A model generated the notes under the pieces. That model was not told the DNA's origin, searched no databases, and saw nothing but the letters and a program-made list of their open reading frames with translations. From assembly GCA_949317995.1 (NCBI GenBank), contig OX439037.1, positions 18,402,324 to 18,466,323 of the forward strand: 64,000 bases of DNA. The letters are read 5' to 3'. Position 1 is the stretch's first letter; the number at the start of each line of letters is the position of its first letter. The translations under genes and the position numbers were made by a program. Origin of the DNA: Acholoe squamosa (taxonomy: Eukaryota; Annelida; Polychaeta; Phyllodocida; Polynoidae). Positions 21,601 to 31,085 of this stretch are shown in pieces.

Positions 21601-22163
21601 GAAAGACTTTGAAATGTGTGAAATGGACACTGACAGTTTTTACTTTGCTTTAAGTGCAGAGAAAATAGAAGATGTGATTATTCCTGAAAAACGTGAAGTT
21701 TTTTTCAGAGAACGTCACAAATGGTTGCCCTCTGAATCATGTGACAATAGTCATCACAGAGAAACCTACATTCAGACCAAAGTATTGGGTGACCTGTGGC
21801 TACCTCAACCCTGCTGTCAGAGACGTCTGGCGTTTGACAAGAGAACCCCCTGGGTTGTTCAAAGTGGAGTGGGAAGGTGATGAAATGACTGCCTTGAACT
21901 CCAAATGTTACATAGGCACAGGAGAGAAAGTGCCCGTTAAAATGAGTTGCAAAGGTGTAATTCAAAAACAAAACCTCTTGACCACTGAAAAGTACAAAGT
22001 AGTACTGGACAGTGAAAATGTTGTCACGGTAATGAACAAAGGATTTAAAGTAGCTATCCACAGCGTTACCACTTACTCTCAAAGAAAACAAGGGCTAACT
22101 TATCAGTACATTAAGAGACAAGTGTGTGAAGACGGAGTTAGCACCCTGCCCCTTTCAATATAA
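18595..22163 (+). pseudogene. Protein-primed family B DNA polymerase of the Polinton, multiply broken
   Basis: In other Polintons this enzyme copies the element DNA from a protein primer. The order of readable pieces is as follows. An N-terminal region reads at 18610-18990 and 19017-19372 (RGMQHFHRDPKTKRGYKDNL). A Cys-rich segment, YPCEKCHKVFTCSFLLKQHN, lies near 19450. ExoI VFDFESYF (D-x-E) is near 19650. The ExoIII region, YLIYYNNLDVKPF, is near 20150. Motif A, VDANSLYL, is near 20412. An embedded segment, YQFHGCYWHGH, near 20665 resembles the nuclease-like insert of these enzymes. Motif B, LYKLLGNGSYGKT, is near 21330. Motif C, EMDTDSFYFAL, is near 21625. The thumb region ends at 22163. 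At least eight frame changes or stops divide it; the stop at 19370 is in frame. The motif residues themselves are intact, so the breaks came after the element arrived. Confidence 0.9.
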
Positions 22164-22742
22164 AAAAAATTTTCTCTTTCTAGTTTCACTTCTAGTTGTA
22201 CATTTTGTTGAACAAAAAAGTTGGGTTTTTTTAAACATTTGTTTTTTTCAAAATATTGTTCAAATGAACATTTTTTCCCATAGAAACACATGTTAAACAA
22301 AAAAAATTTGAACATTTGTTCAAAAAACATTTTTTCCCATAGAAACACGTGTTAAACTGAAAAATGTTTTTTTGAACAATTGTTCAAATGAACATTTTTT
22401 CCCATAGAAACACATGTTAAATAGCATAAAGTACAATAAAAAACGAACATTTATACAAAAAAGTAAACTTTTTATTAAAAAAGTTCGAATAAAAGGTAAA
22501 AAGTAATCTGTATGAGCAAAAAACTAACAAAAGTAAATGAAGTGAACTGTATCACCAAAAAAAAATATAAAAAACTATTCACAAAAGTGAACACTATACA
22601 TGTTCACTACAAAAAATAAAAATCAGGCGCTAAAGAAATTAACTTGGAATTGAAAAAGAGTACTACAAAAATTCTTTGTTCTTTGCGCCACCTTCACCAA
22701 ATGAAAGATTTTGTATCTGGTTAGATTTAAGTCAACATTTAC
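22164..22742. repeat. AT-rich spacer with three copies of a 33-bp motif
   Basis: Downstream of the polymerase, three copies of AACATTTTTTCCCATAGAAA followed by CACATGTTAAA start at about 22267, 22326 and 22391, spaced 59 and 65 bp. Between them are GAACAATTGTTC-type palindromes (22374-22385). The rest is A- and T-rich. It could be a transcription terminator, an origin or simple repeat growth; I cannot tell which. Confidence 0.7.
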
Positions 22743-23108
22743 ATGGAAAGTTTAGAGCCTATGTGTGTGGAGCAAACAACAGGAACTCCACCTTATGACT
22801 ATTACATGCGTCTAGTTTTACAAAGTTTTGCTTTGTATAGTCAAGCTTCTTCTATTACACCTGACAATGAAATAAGTTCTATAGCATGTGGATGTTCAGA
22901 GAGTTTCTTATGGGAAATAATACCTGCAGAAAATATTGGATATTTTAGAGGAGCTGAAACAGACACTGTTGACCACTGTATAACTAGTATTAAAATGAAC
23001 AAATATTTCTCTTCAGCTTTTTGGGATGCCTACAGAAACTGCATGTACTATTGTCGAGTGAAAAAAGTTAACTTGATATTGCATGATTGGTGCATAGGAG
23101 TATATTAA
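22743..23108 (+). CDS. Unrecognised Polinton ORF, 121 residues
   Basis: The frame opens at ATG 22743 and encodes a protein with Cys-containing segments (SSIACGCSESFLWEIIPAEN; FWDAYRNCMYYCRVKKVNLI). No domain recognised. It is followed by two more Cys-rich readings in other frames (about 23120-23290 and 23331-23611), which may originally have belonged to the same protein. Confidence 0.5.
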   Translation: MESLEPMCVEQTTGTPPYDYYMRLVLQSFALYSQASSITPDNEISSIACGCSESFLWEIIPAENIGYFRGAETDTVDHCITSIKMNKYFSSAFWDAYRNCMYYCRVKKVNLILHDWCIGVY

Positions 23109-23118
23109 ATGCACACTG

Positions 23119-23290
23119 AACCTAGCTGTCCAGGACACTACACAAAGTACACTTTAGGAAGTGTAAGAAAGTTTGTTGTTACTGTCCAAGAGAATGTAAC
23201 CCCATAGTAGGGGTGTTTTGTCAGTGTAACTGTAAACTGCAAGTATCTGCAATTGCTAAAACTATTTGTTTCACATGTCTACAGGTGACA
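23119..23290 (+). pseudogene. Cys-rich segment without a start codon
   Basis: The frame reads HFRKCKKVCCYCPRECNPIV and then VFCQCNCKLQ, giving clustered CxCxxxxC and CxCxC patterns that suggest a zinc-binding domain. A stop precedes it and no ATG is available, so it is a fragment. It lies between two other Cys-rich readings. Confidence 0.35.
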
Positions 23291-23330
23291 CTGGAACTTC
23301 ATGCCTTAAGTATACCTGGAGTGTGAAATC

Positions 23331-23611
23331 ATTTCTCTTTCGAGGTAAGCTTTAAGGATGGATTTCTGTCTGGTCTTTTACCTGGTCCTAAAAACAGCCA
23401 AACTTACTTCCTGGCACAGGCTTTGTTTGAGCATGCTATATCTAACATAGCCAAACTTAACAGTTATTGTTTCCACAACACATGGAAATCTAGTCTTACT
23501 GGTCAAAGCTGGTATCAAGCAAGTAGATTCACACACAACAAATGTTTCTGTTGTATATGTGCACGCCCCGGAAATGGAAATTCTGTCTTCATCTGCAAAT
23601 ATTGTGTCTAA
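23331..23611 (+). pseudogene. C-terminal zinc-ribbon-like fragment
   Basis: An open stretch of about 90 codons without a clear ATG contains FLSGLLPGPKNSQTYFLAQA and ends NKCFCCICARPGNGN then CKYC, a CxCCxC...CxxC arrangement typical of a zinc ribbon. An AATAAA at 23609-23616 directly overlaps and follows the stop and could serve as the poly(A) signal. Likely the 3' end of the last plus-strand Polinton gene. Confidence 0.45.
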
Positions 23612-23663
23612 TAAAAATATCACCTGTCATGTAAATTCAGTGAGTTGTGTTTTATTTTAATGT

Positions 23664-23792
23664 ATGAAATAAACAGAGAGAACTGCACTCCCGGGCTGAA
23701 CAACTGTTGGCTGCCTCCCCCTAAGGACGGAGTCCGAGGGGGGAACCCCCAAGGGCGTAGTCCGCGAGTGCAGTTCTCTCTGTTTATTTCAT
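23664..23792. repeat. Perfect 27-bp inverted repeat (hairpin) at the right side of the Polinton
   Basis: The arm at 23664-23690 (starting ATGAAATAAACAGAGAGAAC) and the arm at 23766-23792 are perfect reverse complements. The 75-bp loop contains a second GC-rich partial hairpin (GGACGGAGTCCG). The copy lies 50 bp after the last gene. No flanking duplication is evident. It could be a MITE, a hairpin-type terminator or an element terminus. Confidence 0.85.
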
Positions 23793-24090
23793 CAGTTATC
23801 ATAGTGCATCTTAAAGGTCATGTATTGCGTAAATCCATAGAAATATTGCATCAGAACATGAGTCATGGCTATTGTGCAATTTCTTACAAGGATTGCACAA
23901 TACACCTTCATACGTAGGTCATACGTTTTCATGACCTCACTTCCGATTTGTAAGTAGGTCAAACCTAGGTATTGCACAATTCACTTAATTTAACTAGGTC
24001 ATGTCACTAGGTCATGCCAAATCCAGCTCTCTGATTGGTCGAGAAAACTAAGCACGACCTTGTGACATCACTTCCTGTCAAATCCAGGCC

Positions 24091-24187
24091 TCTGATTGGT
24101 TGAAACTAGGTCACTTCCGGTCTAGCAGTAGGTCATGACCTATTTACTATATAATCCATTGCGCTCAGTTTGCATCTATATACTACT
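24091..24187 (+). promoter_or_regulatory. Promoter-like module, copy 1
   Basis: In order: CTGATTGG (inverted CCAAT box, 24092), AGGTCACTTCCGG (half-site plus ETS-type core), AGGTCATGACCT palindrome (24130-24141), TATATAA (24148-24154), then CCATTGCGCTCAGTTTGCAT where initiation would fall. A reading frame with a protease-like segment begins just downstream. A near-identical module lies at 24372-24468. Confidence 0.6.
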
Positions 24188-24376
24188 ACTTATAAAGGGA
24201 ATGTGTTCTACTTTGATCCCTATGGCTTACCTCCATTAACTATATATCACAAAAGGTCATGCAGAAGTCGTCAGATGGCCACGGGTCATTCAACAAATAA
24301 CAAGTACAAAACTTTTACGCTAAAACATGTGGAGCACACTGCATTAACTTCCTCATACAAACATGTCGGTTTCTGA
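24170..24376 (+). pseudogene. Adenain-like (ULP1-type) cysteine protease fragment
   Basis: The 68-codon frame contains GNVFYFDPYGLPPLTIYH. Polinton and adenovirus maturation proteases carry a closely similar F(D/DS)xGLPP segment between the catalytic His and the acidic residue/Cys. The rest of the frame diverges, no catalytic Cys box is visible, and no His (GTHW-type) box precedes it, so it is a small remnant. It lies between two copies of a promoter-like module and 560 bp beyond the last Polinton gene, so it may belong to this element or another copy. Confidence 0.5.
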
Positions 24377-24468
24377 TTGGTTGAAACTAGGTCACTTCCG
24401 GTCTACCAGTAGGTCATGACCTAGTTACTATATAATCCATTGCGCTCAGTTTGCATCTATATACTACT
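24372..24468 (+). promoter_or_regulatory. Promoter-like module, copy 2
   Basis: The order of elements is the same as in copy 1 with only a few differences over 97 bp: CTGATTGG at 24373, AGGTCACTTCCGG at 24389, AGGTCATGACCT at 24411-24422, TATATAA at 24429-24435. The spacing from palindrome to TATA is identical (6 bp). Nothing recognisable follows it. The two copies in direct orientation also look like short terminal repeats around a 184-bp insert. Confidence 0.6.
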
Positions 24469-26270
24469 ATCATGTATGATTATGGCACACTGATATGAAA
24501 TCCCAATACCCGGTGACAACATGCAATATTAAAAAAAATGGTATACCATCCTGCATAGCCCTTTGTCTTTATCAGATATTTTGAATCATTTTGGTCCGAA
24601 AATAGTCCCCAAAATCCCATTGGCCCGAGGGGGAAAAGGCCATCTAAAGTCACGTTTTGGACACCAAGTGTACATTTTAACGAACAAAAGACCTGTATAT
24701 TTTTTGATAATTACATTATTTTTGTACATCTGAATGTTGAAAAATCCCGTCGGCCAGAGGATCCGTAAACCAAGTTATCAGAATAAGAGGGCCTTACAAA
24801 ACTCTCATTTTTGGAGTAATAATGGTGTCTCAGAGCACACTAGGGATATGTACCAGGCAATCGGCAAGTTAGTAGGCGATTAAGCAGTTATCGCTGCTGG
24901 CTAGTGATAATTACCATTAGCTGATGTGCAACACTGGGATATTTAAGTGTCATTTTAAGGGTATTTATTCACTTATCGAGTAATGTTGCAATAATGTAGT
25001 GTGAAACAGTGTAGGCCTGTGCATAAATGAGCGATCCATCCCATTTAAGTCATGCTTATACAAAGAGATTCAGTGGATAATTAACAGTCAATTTGCAGTA
25101 GACAATGGTGTCCGTCTTTTTTTAATTGCATGCAGAGGTCCAATTACGTACCCAGGTTCTACTTACTGCATTTCCTTAATCAACGGCATGCTAATTTAGA
25201 AAAATACCCATAAAAGGGTGAAAACAGTTATTTTCCATGAATAATTGCATTTATCTGCAGCTAAATATCCTCTGTGCACTCTGACTCTTCAGATAACGAA
25301 GAGATAATGTGATCATATGATTCATTGTAATTACAGAATTGCTCACAAAATAGGACTATTTCAGTGCACTGCAAAATTAGGCTCTCATTAGGTCCAGGGT
25401 GCCACATATATAAAGCGAGGCCTTCATGTGCCGATACCGGCTTCTGCAAATCGTCTTGGTACCTGAAAAGAATCATCACAATTCCCGAGGTGAGTCTATC
25501 CTTTTCCTTGATTTGATTTCAACAAGCTATATAGTGGCTTCCGCCACAAAATTTCAATGTGTTGAAAACACAACTGTATTATTTTCATGGTAGGCAGGAT
25601 ACAATGTCTGTATATTTTACATGGCCTGCATGTCATTAACCAAAATGTAGAATATTGTGAGACTCATAGAGAAGATTTCTGCAACATCTTTTAATATCGG
25701 TGATAAGGTACAGTGGCAGGGGGCAGTACAGGGGCACACACCTCCTCCTCCTTTTCGTCAGTAGTTTAGAGTTTTTTATTCCATTATTAGACTTTAAATT
25801 TATTTGAAGATAGAGACAAAGCAAAGGGTGCGCCCCCTCCTTTTCGAAACCCTGGATCCGCTGCTGATAAAGCCATGTTTTCAATCACAGAAACAAGAAG
25901 TAGGCCCCAATGTTATTTCCACGCCTTCTAGTGGTTGAGGCCTTGGGATTGCCGTTTTAACTATACCTGTACCTTGTTAACCATGATGCATTAGTAAGTG
26001 GTCATTATTTATCAACAAGTGGGGTGGTGGGTTTTCGCACGGATGCGCGAAAATTTGTTACACCCCCCTCGGCAGCAGTTAAAAATTTTTGAAGCCCCCT
26101 TGACGGAGGCATGGAGAATTTTCGCTTCCCTCTTTAATCTATAATAGTGCGCAGGCTTTTTTGCTAAAAGGAGGTAATTCTTTTACGCCCCCCCCCCCTC
26201 AAGAGGGGTTGAATTTTTTTAACCCCTCCCCCTCAGGAGGGTTTAGGAGTTGGTAGGAAGAGTTGAGAGG
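24469..26270. other. No gene recognised; possible hAT-type ends
   Basis: No convincing frame. At about 25850-25870 the minus strand reads CAGCAGCGGATCCAGGG, and at about 26570-26588 CAGTGGCGGAACCAGG, both resembling the CAG-NGGCGGA termini of hAT-like non-autonomous elements, in the same orientation, so they are not the two ends of one copy. The rest is unremarkable. Confidence 0.4.
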
Positions 26271-26500
26271 TTGCTTCTCCACTGCCCCCCCACGTCCTTT
26301 TAAACATCTTAAGAAGGTGGTTGGCGGACTGGGGGGGGTGCAGGACTTCTCTATCTGCCCCCTCCCCCCACTTCACGTCCTTTGACGATCTGAAGAAGGT
26401 AGTAGGCGGACTGGGGGTTGGGGTGCAGGAATAATTTTCTCTATACCTATCCCCACGTCTTTTGTACTCCTGAAGAAGGTGCTGGGTGTACTGGGGCACG
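26270..26500. repeat. Three degenerate tandem copies, about 80-95 bp
   Basis: Each unit has a C-rich run, CACGTC(C/T)TTT, a GAAGAAGGT segment and GG(C/T)GGACTGGGG or GTGTACTGGGG. Copies begin near 26285, 26360 and 26450. C- and G-tracts dominate. Confidence 0.55.
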
Positions 26501-26634
26501 AAATTTGGGTCATCCTTTTAACGAAGTTTTACTAAGCTAAAAATGTAGGCTAAATGAAAGTTTTTCAAAAACCTGGTTCCGCCACTGTGCATGATGCCCA
26601 TATGCTCATCTTGGGTTGATGCACCAATGCCATA

Positions 26635-26763
26635 GGCTGCATTCATGCATCAAAATAACGGATGGACATAATGTATTATTAATGCACTATACGACCTTCC
26701 AAGGTTTAAAATAGTGCACTAATGCATCATACTCATTCATCGTCATGATGCATGAATGCAGCC
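26635..26763. repeat. Short element with 18-bp inverted repeats; dispersed family
   Basis: The arm 26635-26652 (GGCTGCATTCATGCATCA) is the perfect reverse complement of 26746-26763. The right arm plus CTGGTGAGTA recurs at about 60718-60748 (GTGCATGAATGCAGCCCTGG) and a related ATGATGCACCAATGCAG occurs at about 63951-63967, so this is a dispersed repeat family. Confidence 0.65.
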
Positions 26764-26991
26764 CTGGTGAGTATCTCGACAGTGCTACATTCAAGCATCC
26801 CAGTCAACACCACAGCGAAATGCTATGTAGGTTTTAGGTGAACCCCAAGGGTGTCCTGAACTGGAGCCCTCTGAAAAATAGGCTCTCAGAAGATAAGCCC
26901 TTGGGTGTCCAGCCAACAGAGAAGTAGCCCTTAAGAATTCAAGCCCCCAGATGAGGAGCCCCCCTACAATTAGGCCCTTAGGATTACGGGC

Positions 26992-28318
26992 CATTTCTCT
27001 AACATCCACTCTTGATGTCTCTTTCTAATTTCAAACATCCACTTACTGTCTCTAAACGATCTAACATCCAACCACCTAACATCCAACAACCTAACATCCA
27101 ACAACTTAACATCCACTGGCCAAACATCGGGCCAAACATCCAACCACCTAACATCCAACCACCTAACTTCAAACCACCTTACACCCACTCACCTAACATC
27201 CACTCACCTAACATCCACTCACCTAACATCCACTCACCTAACATCCACTCACCTAACATCCAATCACCTAACATCCAACCACCTATCATCCAACCACCTA
27301 TCATCCAACCACCTAATATCCACTCACCTTACACCCACTCACCTAACATCCACTCACCTAACATCCACTCACCTAACATCCACTCACCTAACATCCAATC
27401 ACCTAACATCCAACCACCTATCATCCAACCACCTATCATCCAACCACCTAATATCCACTCACCTAACATCCACTCACCTAACATCAACTCACCTAACATC
27501 CAATCACCTAACATCCAACCACCTATCATCCAACCACCTATCATCCAACCACCTAATATCCACTCACCTAACATCCACTCACCTAACATCAACTCACCTA
27601 ACATCCAATCACCTAACATCCAACCACCTATCATCCAACCACCTATCATCCAACCACCTATCATCCAACCACCTAATATCCACTCACCTAACATCCACTC
27701 ACCTAACATCCAACCGTCTAACACCCAACCGTCTAACACCTAACCGTCTAACACCCAACCATCTAACATCCAACCACTGACATCAAACCACCTAACATCC
27801 AACCACCTATCATCCAACCACCTATCATCCAACCACCTATCATCCAACCACCTAATATCCACTCACCTAACATCCACTCACCTAACATCCAACCGTCTAA
27901 CACCCAACCGTCTAACACCTAACCGTCTAACACCCAACCATCTAACATCCAACCACTGACATCAAACCACCTAACATCCAACCACCTAACATCCAACCAC
28001 CTAACATCCAACCACCTAACATCCAACCACCTAACATCCACTCACCTAACATCCAACAACCTAACATCCAACAACCTAACATCCAACCACTGACTTCAAA
28101 CCACCTAACATCCAACCACCTAACATCCAACCACCAAACATCCAACCACCTAACATCCAACCACCAAACATCCACTCACCTAACATCAAACAACCTAACA
28201 TCCACTCACCTAACATCCAACCACCTAACATTCAACTGTCTAACATCCAACCATCTAACATCCAACCACCTATATTCCAACCACCTAACATCTAACTACC
28301 TAACATCCATTAATTATG
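26992..28318. repeat. 12-bp minisatellite, block A
   Basis: More than 100 tandem units of CCTAACATCCAA and variants (CCTAACATCCAC, CCTATCATCCAA, TCACCTAACATC) fill about 1.3 kb after a lead-in CATTTCTCTAACATCCACTC. Because 12 is a multiple of 3, several frames stay open for more than 200 codons on both strands (HSPNIHSPN on plus, MLGEWMLGEW on minus); I treat these as artefacts. Sub-blocks with CCGTCTAACACC units repeat at about 27713 and 27890. Confidence 0.95.
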
Positions 28319-28341
28319 TACATATTCAAGGGGGTGGGGGG

Positions 28342-28420
28342 TTAAGCCAAATGCATACAGATGCGTACAAGGGGGTGGGGGGTCTAGGGTCATTTTAGCA
28401 TACTCATTGTGTACGCATTT
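28342..28420. repeat. Spacer of the higher-order repeat, copy 1
   Basis: TTAAGCCAAATGCATACAGA followed by a G-rich segment (GGGGGTGGGGGG) and TCTAGGGTCATTTTAGCATA ends in GTGTACGCAT. The same spacer recurs at 29128-29203. An extra G-rich half copy precedes it at 28328. Confidence 0.85.
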
Positions 28421-29127
28421 CTCTAACATCCACTCTTGATGTCTCTTTCTAATTTCAAACATCCACTTACTGTCTCTAAACGATCTAACATCCAACCACC
28501 TAACATCCAACAACCTAACATCCAACAACTTAACATCCACTGGCCAAACATCGGGCCAAACATCCAACCACCTAACATCCAACCACCTAACTTCAAACCA
28601 CCTTACACCCACTCACCTAACATCCACTCACCTAACATCCACTCACCTAACATCCACTCACCTAACATCCACTCACCTAACATCCAATCACCTAACATCC
28701 AACCACCTATCATCCAACCACCTATCATCCAACCACCTAATATCCACTCACCTTACACCCACTCACCTAACATCCACTCACCTAACATCCACTCACCTAA
28801 CATCCACTCACCTAACATCCAATCACCTAACATCCAACCACCTATCATCCAACCACCTATCATCCAACCACCTAATATCCACTCACCTAACATCCACTCA
28901 CCTAACATCAACTCACCTAACATCCAATCACCTAACATCCAACCACCTATCATCCAACCACCTATCATCCAACCACCTAATATCCACTCACCTAACATCC
29001 ACTCACCTAACATCAACTCACCTAACATCCAATCACCTAACATCCAACCACCTATCATCCAACCACCTATCATCCAACCACCTATCATCCAACCACCTAA
29101 TATCCACTCACCTAACATCCACTCACC
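28416..29127. repeat. 12-bp minisatellite, block B (copy of block A start)
   Basis: This block reproduces 26992-27704 base for base as far as I compared it, including non-repeat landmarks such as CTCTTGATGTCTCTTTCTAA and CTAAACGATC. The offset is 1,424 bp. This is a 713-bp higher-order duplication, implying a recent unequal exchange. Confidence 0.92.
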
Positions 29128-29203
29128 TTAAGCCAAATGCATACAGATGAGTACAGGGGGGTGGGGGGTCTAGGGTCATTTTAACATACTCATTGTGTAT
29201 GCA
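29128..29203. repeat. Spacer of the higher-order repeat, copy 2
   Basis: Matches 28342-28420 with three or four differences (for example GATGAGTACA versus GATGCGTACA). It ends the array. Confidence 0.85.
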
Positions 29204-29334
29204 TCTCTATAAAAAATAGCTCTTTAGAGCCCAGAATATAGGCTACAATTGATAAAGCTAAAGGTTTTATTCCAATTAGAAAACATAAGTTAATGTACAA
29301 GAAACAATATAAGGAAACAAGCGCAGGCATAGTT

Positions 29335-29801
29335 GTGTAATGGTCATGTATTCCGAGTTTGAGTTCGTATGTCTAATCCGGAAAGGACTACTAAACGGCA
29401 ATCTCCGGTACAGAAGAGGCAACAAGTTTTATTCAGGAGCCTACGTACAATCAGACTAAAGGTTTCCGAATGCAAAGGTACCCGTATCAAAGGTACACGT
29501 ATTAGAGTATTCAGAAAATCAGACAATGAGCTACCTATGTAAGTTCTTGGAGCCAGAGGAGGGAAGGCACTCCCTATACGTACGGAACCCGGGAAGGTTC
29601 TCTCCCTCCCGCCAGTCGCTGACCCGGCCTTATATACAGGGCCACAGGGGTTGGGTGGCGACCCCTCGAGTGCAGGCCGAGAAGCCTGGGGAGCAGTGCT
29701 GCCACCACTCGCCCGGCATAGCCGACCTTAGACCCGAGTGTCCGCCCCGCTCGGGAACTGACCAACTTGTACCGAAACCATCCTAAAACCGTGCCCCTAC
29801 A
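29335..29801 (-). repeat. Candidate LTR (minus orientation), right boundary only
   Basis: On the minus strand a purine tract (GGTGGGGGTAG, 29802-29812) is followed directly by TGTAGGGGCACGG at 29801. About 165 bp later comes TATATAA (29630-29636), and about 200 bp after that AATAAA (29428-29433), the order of U3, R and U5 in an LTR. The 3' limit is uncertain; CATTACACA at about 29335 is one candidate and another AATAAA lies beyond at 29256-29261. I find no second copy in the window, so the LTR reading is a hypothesis. Confidence 0.45.
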
Positions 29802-31085
29802 CTACCCCCACCAAGACTATGAAAAGATGCTACACAATTAGGGTAGTAACTTAAGTTATAGTATTAATACAAATGTACAATATAGGGCATACGGTTTAGC
29901 GTACGAGTTGTCTGGCTCAAAACCTGACAATAACTCTATAAAGTGAGTACCGAGTACCATAGTTACAATATATCATAAGTATCACACCAAGTCAGGTATA
30001 AAATACACTTTTACTGAACTCACACATAGTTTGCCTATAGAATCTAATAACTCAACTGGTATCATAGCGTAGTACCTAAAGTTAGGTCATTACAAATCAA
30101 AAACATCAGAAAACTTGTCAATGAGTAGGTATCAATTACTCTGAATAGCTATACTTGGATATCCTGATAATAATAGCGAACTCTGTAGGGTCTTATAATA
30201 TCGAATATACTGGAAAAACAATCCTGAACACATGCATAATTAAGTACACCAGTCTGGTCTTAACAATTGCCAGATTCATATTAGTCATAAATGGTAAACT
30301 ACCAGGATAGCAGAGTACCTAACAATTATATTCAGAACAGTAGCTTAAATTCGTAAATATAGATGATATGGTAGGACAATAAAAATAATGTCCATGAAAG
30401 TCTCTGAATTTAGTGTTGTCCTGACTTATGTAGAGGTCCTAATCTGTAGGCAGTTTTAGTGCCTATAGTTCCAACTTGTATAGTCCCGTAATAGTTCGTA
30501 ATCAGGAGTTGTAGCTGTATTGTTCATGGAGTTTCGAGTTGGCTGTAATCCTATATGGGATGTTTGAATATACATATAACTGGAATCGATAGGATGCATG
30601 CGTATCCTGTGCTGTCCTATAGTCTTGAAATGCATGTACAGAAGAACTGGTACAGCATAAATCAAAGTCAAATAACACGGCATTCCTAACAGCTACCACA
30701 GATCCATAGCCAGGACTTCCTTCGTCCCGGATTGTTGATTCCTGATAACAGCACGGATTAGCTGCAGGTCTCATCATTCCAGGTAGGTACCCACATCATA
30801 ACTCGCAGAATCACTTCATTCATAACGATGTCGTATCAACTTAATCTTCCATCTCTGTATCATCTTTATCCTTAACCCCCTCTTCCTTTTCAGGTTCGAG
30901 ACCATAATCCGAAATCTGTTCATCCAACAATTCCTTGGCATGCCTACAGGTCCCATCCCAAGGGGCCATGGGTATTCCGAATGCATCCATAATTCGCATG
31001 CTTAACAAATCGGTTTCCGATCTCGCTTTCGCAACTTCTGATTTCCAATAATCATTGCTCTTATTTATATTCTTTTCCTTACTTG
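29802..31085. other. AT-rich, no gene recognised
   Basis: About 1.3 kb between the candidate LTR and the minus-strand ORFs. Short frames here (for example around 30500) show no protein-like composition. If the LTR reading is right this would be the 3' untranslated part of that element. Confidence 0.4.

Larger units (their letters stand above)
10222..23611. mobile_element. Polinton/Maverick (adintovirus-like) element, decayed
   Basis: About 13.4 kb carries the diagnostic Polinton set: double-jelly-roll major capsid, penton-like protein, retroviral-type integrase and protein-primed family B DNA polymerase. Virion genes and integrase read leftward; polymerase and accessory genes read rightward, diverging around 16.5 kb. 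I found no packaging ATPase with a Walker A motif. An adenain-like protease fragment lies outside these limits at 24.2 kb. Long terminal inverted repeats and a 6-bp target duplication, usual for Polintons, are not visible, so the limits given are those of the genes. Many frameshifts and stops show an inactive copy. Confidence 0.9.
23815..24435. promoter_or_regulatory. Cluster of AGGTCA half-sites
   Basis: Exact AGGTCA or its complement TGACCT occurs at 23815, 23916, 23932 (complement), 23956, 23996, 24009, 24108, 24130-24141 (palindrome AGGTCATGACCT), 24254, 24389 and 24411-24422 (same palindrome). AGGTCA is the nuclear-receptor half-site, and AGGTCATGACCT is the classical palindromic response element with no spacer. 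The pair 23996/24009 is a direct repeat with a 7-bp gap. Whether a receptor binds is inference; the density is directly visible. Confidence 0.6.

Noticed and set aside
23664..23792. Terminal inverted repeat of the Polinton
   Set aside because: Both arms lie at the same end, within 130 bp, and no matching sequence is seen near 10 kb.
27012..29131. Open frames of 231-243 codons with PNIHSPNIQPP repeats, and minus-strand MLGEWMLGEW frames
   Set aside because: They are explained by a 12-bp tandem repeat, which keeps frames open on both strands. No splice sites, start context or non-repeat coding sequence supports them.
29140..29170. G-quadruplex-based regulatory element in the G-rich spacer
   Set aside because: The G runs are explained by the spacer repeat, and nothing nearby suggests a regulated gene.
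30456..30777. Minus-strand ORFs of 75-91 codons
   Set aside because: Overlapping frames with no recognisable features in sequence that looks untranslated.
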